The translations under genes were made by a program, and so were the position numbers. Positions 5,807 through 9,404 of a stretch of 9,404 nt of DNA are shown in pieces. The stretch lies in contig JACZXN010000033.1 of the NCBI GenBank assembly GCA_022571575.1, positions 1-9,404 of the forward strand. The letters run 5' to 3'. The DNA is from Chloroflexota bacterium (GTDB lineage Bacteria > Chloroflexota > Dehalococcoidia > UBA3495). A model generated the notes under the pieces. The model was not told the DNA's origin and searched no databases. It worked only from the letters and a program-made list of their open reading frames with translations. Each line of letters opens with the position of its first letter. Position 1 is the first letter of the stretch.

Positions 5807-6793
5807 TTGAAACTAGCAGTATTGGACGATTACCAGGCGACGGCCAAAGACCTGGGCGACTGGTCCGAGTTGCCCCCTGGGACCGAGGTTGAGTATTTCC
5901 AAGACCACATCAACGACGAAGACCAACTTGTGGACCGGCTTAAAGATTTCGACATGGTCATGGGGATGCGGGAGCGCACCCCCTTCACCCGCTCCATACT
6001 CTCCCGGCTGCCCAAGCTGCGGCTGCTGATCACCACCGGCCGCCGGAACGCCTCCTTCGACATCGAGGCGGCCACCGAGTTGGGCATCTCGGTCTGCGGC
6101 ACCGGCGGCGCGGGCGAAGGCCCCACCGAACTCACCTGGGGCCTGATCATCGCCATGCTGCGCCACATCCCGGAGGAGGACCAGCGGGCCAGGGATGGCC
6201 GTTGGGGCACCACCGTCGGGGTTGGCCTCAAGGGCAAGACCCTGGGGCTGCTGGGGCTGGGCCATATCGGGTCGCTGGTGGCCAGGGTCGGCGCGGCTTT
6301 CGACATGAACATCATCGCTTGGAGCCAGAACCTGACCGCCGAACGGGCCAAGGAATGCCAGGCCACGCTGGTGGACAAGGAAACGCTGTTCAAAGAGTCG
6401 GACATCGTCTCGGTCCACGTGGTGCTCAGCGACCGCAGCAGAGGGCTGGTCGCCGCCCCCGAACTGGCCCTGATGAAGCCCACGGCCTATCTAGTGAACA
6501 TCTCCCGGGGGCCCATCGTCGACGAAAAGGCCCTCATCGACGCCCTGGAGCGGAAGGCCATCGCCGGGGCCGCGCTGGACACCTTCGATATCGAGCCCCT
6601 GCCCGCGGACCATCCCTTGTTCAAGACCCCCAACACCCTGATCTGCCCCCATCTGGGCTACGTCACGGAGGAGGGATACCGGGCCTTCTACGCCGGGGTG
6701 ATCGAGAATATCCGCGCCTTCACCAGCGGAGAGCCGGTCCGGATGATCAACCCCGACGTGCTCACCGGGTCTCAGTTCCGGGGATACAACTAG
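5807..6793 (+). CDS. D-2-hydroxyacid dehydrogenase (NAD-dependent)
   Basis: This is a 328-residue member of the D-isomer 2-hydroxyacid dehydrogenase family, which interconverts 2-oxoacids and D-2-hydroxyacids with NAD(P). Visible are the split substrate domain (residues 1-105 and the C-terminus) and the inserted Rossmann domain with TLGLLGLGHIG (145-155). The catalytic set is Arg234 in NISRGP, Glu263 in DIEPLP and His282 in PHLGYVTEE. The start is a TTG at 5807, supported by AAGGGAG (5791-5797) 9 nt upstream and by the family-typical opening MKLAVLDDYQ. The usual length and all catalytic residues indicate an active enzyme. It follows the LLM gene by 63 bp, and the pair lies opposite an L-2-hydroxyglutarate oxidase-like gene, so 2-hydroxyacids of both configurations may be handled at this locus. 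Phosphoglycerate or hydroxypyruvate as substrate is possible, but nothing visible assigns one. Confidence 0.9.
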   Translation: MKLAVLDDYQATAKDLGDWSELPPGTEVEYFQDHINDEDQLVDRLKDFDMVMGMRERTPFTRSILSRLPKLRLLITTGRRNASFDIEAATELGISVCGTGGAGEGPTELTWGLIIAMLRHIPEEDQRARDGRWGTTVGVGLKGKTLGLLGLGHIGSLVARVGAAFDMNIIAWSQNLTAERAKECQATLVDKETLFKESDIVSVHVVLSDRSRGLVAAPELALMKPTAYLVNISRGPIVDEKALIDALERKAIAGAALDTFDIEPLPADHPLFKTPNTLICPHLGYVTEEGYRAFYAGVIENIRAFTSGEPVRMINPDVLTGSQFRGYN

Positions 6794-6829
6794 CGCCTCA
6801 TCCAGCTCCCATTGACGGACAACAACTGA

Positions 6830-6905
6830 CCCCCATCCTAACCTTCCCCCAGAAGGGAGAAGGGATCGTTCTCTCTCCTCGCAAGGCGGAGAGTTAGAGT
6901 GGGGG
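6830..6905. repeat. 76-bp palindromic multi-hairpin repeat
   Basis: The outer arms (6830-6842, CCCCCATCCTAAC, and 6893-6905, GTTAGAGTGGGGG) pair at 11 of 13 positions. Inside lie two smaller hairpins: CTTCCCCC...GGGAGAAG (about 6843-6862) and CTCTCC...GGAGAG (6873-6878 with 6887-6892). The form is that of a three-way-junction intergenic repeat. The wording (cctaacctt-cccc-agaaggg) resembles dispersed repeats I recall from many environmental bacterial genomes, which is recollection and not a search. It sits 36 bp after the dehydrogenase stop and could end that transcript, but there is no T-run. Confidence 0.65.
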
Positions 6906-6983
6906 CGTAGCTACCAGCCGACGACGATTACCTGGAACCAGTACCAGGCCGATGAATCATCCATAAACCAGGGAGGGGCCCAG

Positions 6984-7949
6984 ATGAAAGCGGTCCGCTT
7001 AAACGAATTCGGCGGCGTCGAAGTATTGAAGTTCGAGGATACGGCCGAGCCCAACCTCCGGCCCCACCAGGTCATGATCAAGGTGGACTCCGCCGGGGTT
7101 AACTACGCCGACATCCTCCGCCGGGGCGGCAACTATCCCGGCCCCGACCTGCCCTCCTCCATGGGCCTGGAAGCGGCGGGCACGGTCACCGAGGTCGGCT
7201 CGGAGGTCAGCGGCATCTCCGTGGGTCAGAAGGTGATGGCCATGGGACCGGGCGGCCAGGCTGAGTACGTGGCCGTGAACGGCAACTTCGTGTTCCCCTA
7301 TCCCGACTCCCTGGACCCGGTGGAAGCGGGCGGCATGCCCATAGTGTTTCTGACCTCGTACCACCTGCTGAAGACCAGGGGGCAGTTGCAGCCGGGCCAC
7401 ACGGTGCTGATCCAGGCGGGGGCCTCGGGCGTGGGCACCGTGGCCATCCAACTGGCCAAGGCCTGGGGCGCCAAGGTCATCGCCACGGCCTCCACCCAGG
7501 ACAAGCTGGACCTGTGCCGGTCTCTGGGCGCCGACGTGACCATCAATTACACCGAGACCGACTTTGAAGCGGCGGTCAAAGAGGAAACCGGCGGCGCCGG
7601 CGTGGAACTGGTCCTGGAGTCCGTGGGGGGGCCGGTGCTGGAGAAAAGCGTCCGTTGCATCGCGTCCTACGGGCGGCTGGTCAGCTACGGAAACGCCTCG
7701 CAAACCCCGGCCAATCTGGCGGCGTCGGACATCACCGGCGCCAACCGGACCGTCATCGGCTTCAGCATCGGGCGCTCTCCCCAGGGCTCCCTGGACCACA
7801 AGGGGGCCATGGACGAACTGTTCCCCATGATCGCCCAGGGCAAGGCCAAGTTGATCGTGGACCAGGTGCTGCCCATGTCCGAGGTGGCCAAGGCCCACCA
7901 GCACCTGTCCAACCGCGGCACCCGCGGCAAGGTGATTCTGACTCCGTAG
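6984..7949 (+). CDS. NADPH:quinone oxidoreductase, zinc-independent MDR family
   Basis: This 321-residue medium-chain dehydrogenase/reductase resembles quinone oxidoreductase (QOR, zeta-crystallin). Such enzymes reduce quinones or other enones with NADPH in the cytoplasm. Visible are the GroES-like N-terminal domain with AGVNYADILRRGG (37-49) and GLEAAGTVTEVG (61-72), the Rossmann glycine motif QAGASGVGTVAIQLAK (144-159), and the C-terminal strand RGKVILTP (314-321). The zinc-ligand cysteines of alcohol dehydrogenases are missing; the only cysteines are 178 and 225. The length is normal. The ATG at 6984 has a very strong Shine-Dalgarno (GGGAGG, 7 nt upstream). The 190-bp gap and the repeat at 6830-6905 separate it from the gene before, so it is probably its own transcription unit; I found no clear promoter in 6907-6983. 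The substrate is unknown; enoyl reductase activity on acyl thioesters is an alternative. Confidence 0.88.
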   Translation: MKAVRLNEFGGVEVLKFEDTAEPNLRPHQVMIKVDSAGVNYADILRRGGNYPGPDLPSSMGLEAAGTVTEVGSEVSGISVGQKVMAMGPGGQAEYVAVNGNFVFPYPDSLDPVEAGGMPIVFLTSYHLLKTRGQLQPGHTVLIQAGASGVGTVAIQLAKAWGAKVIATASTQDKLDLCRSLGADVTINYTETDFEAAVKEETGGAGVELVLESVGGPVLEKSVRCIASYGRLVSYGNASQTPANLAASDITGANRTVIGFSIGRSPQGSLDHKGAMDELFPMIAQGKAKLIVDQVLPMSEVAKAHQHLSNRGTRGKVILTP

Positions 7950-7978
7950 GCGGGCTTGGGACGGCTTCTCTGACCTTG

Positions 7979-8013
7979 CCCGGACCTTCATCGGTTTTCA
8001 GAAGTTGTCCGGG
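7979..8013 (+). other. Stem-loop after the quinone oxidoreductase gene
   Basis: CCCGGA (7979-7984) pairs perfectly with TCCGGG (8008-8013), and an inner CTTC/GAAG (7986-7989 with 8001-8004) adds four pairs around an 11-nt loop. It begins 30 nt after the stop. No T-run follows, so it is not a classic rho-independent terminator; it may protect the mRNA end or help termination. Confidence 0.35.
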
Positions 8014-8033
8014 ACCACCGCTGGTTGCTCAAC

Positions 8034-8111
8034 TGTCATTCCGAACCGGCGCCAGCCGGTGAGGAATCTCGTTCCCTGGAAATGAGACCCCTCGCTTCGC
8101 TCGGGGTGACA
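8034..8111. repeat. PERSEG-type dispersed palindromic repeat
   Basis: The element starts TGTCATTCCGA (8034-8044) and ends TCGGGGTGACA (8101-8111). These ends are complementary at 9 of 11 bases, and the two mismatches can form G-U pairs in RNA. Inside are CCGG-N6-CCGG (8046-8059) and an ACCCC/GGGGT hairpin around CGCTTCGCT (8087-8107). The minus strand translates to CHPERSEGS...GWRRFGMT, the familiar spurious peptide of a widespread intergenic repeat. Degenerate copies of the GGGGTGAC end follow at about 8122-8150. It lies in the gap between two converging genes. Confidence 0.75.
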
Positions 8112-8184
8112 GATAGGCAGGCGGGGTGACCGCTTGGCGAGAGTGACAGGCTTGTGTAGGCAGCGGTTTTGTGGATGGGCCGCG

Positions 8185-9404
8185 TTAGTCTGACCCCGCC
8201 TCTTTCTCCCAGATGGCCTCAAGCACCGCCGTCGGGGACATGGGCGTCTCGGTCATGCGGATGCCCAGGGCCTGGTTGATGGCGTTGGCGATGGCCGGGA
8301 CCGGCGGGATTATGGACACCTCCCCCACTCCCCTGACCCCCGTTGGGTGGTCCGGATTGGGGACCTCCACTATCTGAGTGTCGATCATGGGCAGGTCCTT
8401 GGCGATGGGCATGCGGTAGTCCAGCAAGCTGGCGTTCAGCATCCCGCCCGCAGCGTCGGTGACGTACACCTCATTCAAAGCCCAGCCGATGCCCTGGACG
8501 GCCCCGCCCTGTATCTGGCCCTCCACGTAGGTGGGATGGACGGCGGTGCCGGGGTCCTGGAGGGCCGTGTACCTGATTATCGCCGTCTTGCCCGTTTCCG
8601 GGTCCACCTCCACGTCCACGATATGCACCGCGAAACCCGGGCTCTCCCCGCCCCAGGCCCCGGAGGCCCGGCCCGACATCGGGCCGCCGGTGGTGTTCTG
8701 CCGGGCTGCCAGTTCCTTCAAGGTGAAGCGCAATTCGGGGTTGGAGCGGTGGGTGAAGACGCCGTCGGCGACGTCCACCTCTTCCGCCGGCACGTCCCAG
8801 AGCAGCGCGGCCCTGGCCGCCAGTTGGCGCAGCAGATCGCGGGCCGCTTCGAAGGACGCCCAGCCGGTCTTGTAAACGGCGCTGCTGCCGGCGCTGATGG
8901 CGGTGTACCCGATGGAATCGGTGTCGCCCACCGACGGGTGGACTTCCTCGGCAGGGATACCCAACACCTCGGCCACGTGCATGGCCGCGGCGGTGCGGCT
9001 GCCCGCCAGGTCGACGGACCCTTCGACCAGACCGACGCTACCGTCCGGTTGCAGGCTGACCACGGCGCTGGCCGGGCCGGTGATGTTGTTGCAGACGGCG
9101 GTGGCCACGCCGCGGCCCCTATTCGGTCCGCCAAGCGGGGCGTTGTAGTGGGGGTGGTCCTTGGCGGCCTGCAGGGTCTCCACGTAGCCCACCTTCTTGA
9201 ACGGGATGCCGGAGACGCGGCGGGTGCCCTCTTTGGCGGCGTTCAGCAGCCGGAACTCGATGGGGTCCAGGGACAGCTTCTCAGCCAGTTCGTCGATCAG
9301 GGTCTCCCCGGCGAATCCGGCCGGCGGACCCAGGGGGGCGCGGTAGGGCGCGACCTTGGGCTTGTTGACCACCACGTCGTAGCCTTCCGACCGGACGTTT
9401 GGTA
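8185..9404 (-). CDS. Xanthine dehydrogenase-family molybdopterin-binding subunit, C-terminal part (runs off the right edge)
   Basis: About 406 codons are visible, the C-terminal half of a protein normally ~750-780 residues long. The frame stays open to the window edge; the GTG at 9375 is an internal valine codon, and nine further codons (PNVRSEGYD) precede it. Counting from that GTG as residue 1, visible motifs are NKPKVAPYRAP (4-14, substrate-side Arg12), the family helix ETLIDELAEKLSLDPIEFRL (24-43), GSVDLAGSRT (119-128), GDTDSIGYTAISAGS (150-164), EGQIQGGAVQGIGWALNE (285-302), and GVRGVGE (346-352) with the catalytic Glu352. These enzymes hydroxylate purines, aldehydes or other heterocycles, or oxidise CO, using Mo-pterin, FeS and usually FAD subunits. 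None of the partner subunits lies downstream; they could lie upstream, beyond the window. The substrate cannot be told. Confidence 0.9.
   Translation of the reverse strand, partial: PNVRSEGYDVVVNKPKVAPYRAPLGPPAGFAGETLIDELAEKLSLDPIEFRLLNAAKEGTRRVSGIPFKKVGYVETLQAAKDHPHYNAPLGGPNRGRGVATAVCNNITGPASAVVSLQPDGSVGLVEGSVDLAGSRTAAAMHVAEVLGIPAEEVHPSVGDTDSIGYTAISAGSSAVYKTGWASFEAARDLLRQLAARAALLWDVPAEEVDVADGVFTHRSNPELRFTLKELAARQNTTGGPMSGRASGAWGGESPGFAVHIVDVEVDPETGKTAIIRYTALQDPGTAVHPTYVEGQIQGGAVQGIGWALNEVYVTDAAGGMLNASLLDYRMPIAKDLPMIDTQIVEVPNPDHPTGVRGVGEVSIIPPVPAIANAINQALGIRMTETPMSPTAVLEAIWEKEAGSD

Noticed and set aside
6999..7991. 330-codon minus-strand open frame opposite the quinone oxidoreductase
   Set aside because: It mirrors the recognised gene almost end to end, has His/Gly/Leu-rich composition and shows no domain.
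7998..8222. 74-codon minus-strand reading frame with CHPERSEGS and WRRFGMT
   Set aside because: It is the well-known spurious translation of a dispersed intergenic repeat. It also overlaps the end of the molybdenum-subunit gene in another frame.

Overview
This is a high-GC bacterial chromosomal window. It carries eight protein-coding genes visible as long reading frames, plus a ninth, truncated gene that I found by hand at the left edge. No rRNA, tRNA, CRISPR array, transposase or phage gene is visible. The mix of genes suggests a Chloroflexota member of the Dehalococcoidia/SAR202 type: a flavin-dependent luciferase-like oxidoreductase, an L-2-hydroxyglutarate oxidase-like enzyme, a D-2-hydroxyacid dehydrogenase, a xanthine-dehydrogenase-type molybdoenzyme and a two-domain MaoC dehydratase next to plsX. 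The Thr/Pro/Ala-rich lipoprotein linker and the PERSEG-type dispersed repeat fit too. This placement is inference from gene content, not a phylogenetic result.

Left block (1-3105, all minus strand): a promoter reading TTGCCG-N17-TATAAT (3077-3105) drives a two-domain MaoC/hotdog dehydratase, then plsX, then fabG, then a lipoprotein gene that starts inside the fabG stop codon and leaves the window. This looks like a lipid-synthesis operon. PlsX makes acyl-phosphate for phospholipid synthesis, FabG reduces 3-oxoacyl-ACP, and the MaoC protein could supply the dehydratase step. plsX ends in a lysine-rich tail encoded by a 12-bp tandem repeat.

Middle block (3200-6793): an lhgO-like FAD oxidase on the minus strand is divergent from a plus-strand pair, a luciferase-like (LLM) oxidoreductase and a D-2-hydroxyacid dehydrogenase. 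The 267-bp divergent region is the most structured part of the window. It holds two back-to-back candidate promoters with the same -35 hexamer (TTGACC), a palindrome inside the spacer of the lhgO promoter, and six copies of a 13-bp direct repeat just downstream of the LLM -10 box. The shared control region suggests joint regulation of 2-hydroxyacid and flavin oxidoreductase chemistry.

Right block (6794-9404): a 76-bp multi-hairpin palindromic repeat precedes a zinc-less quinone oxidoreductase (plus strand). Its end faces the end of a truncated xanthine-dehydrogenase-family molybdenum subunit (minus strand). The convergent gap holds a PERSEG-type repeat and a second inverted repeat, which may separate the two transcripts. 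I do not see a clearly new multi-gene system. The best candidates for something undescribed are the 13-bp repeat array with its divergent promoters and the fabG-coupled lipoprotein.
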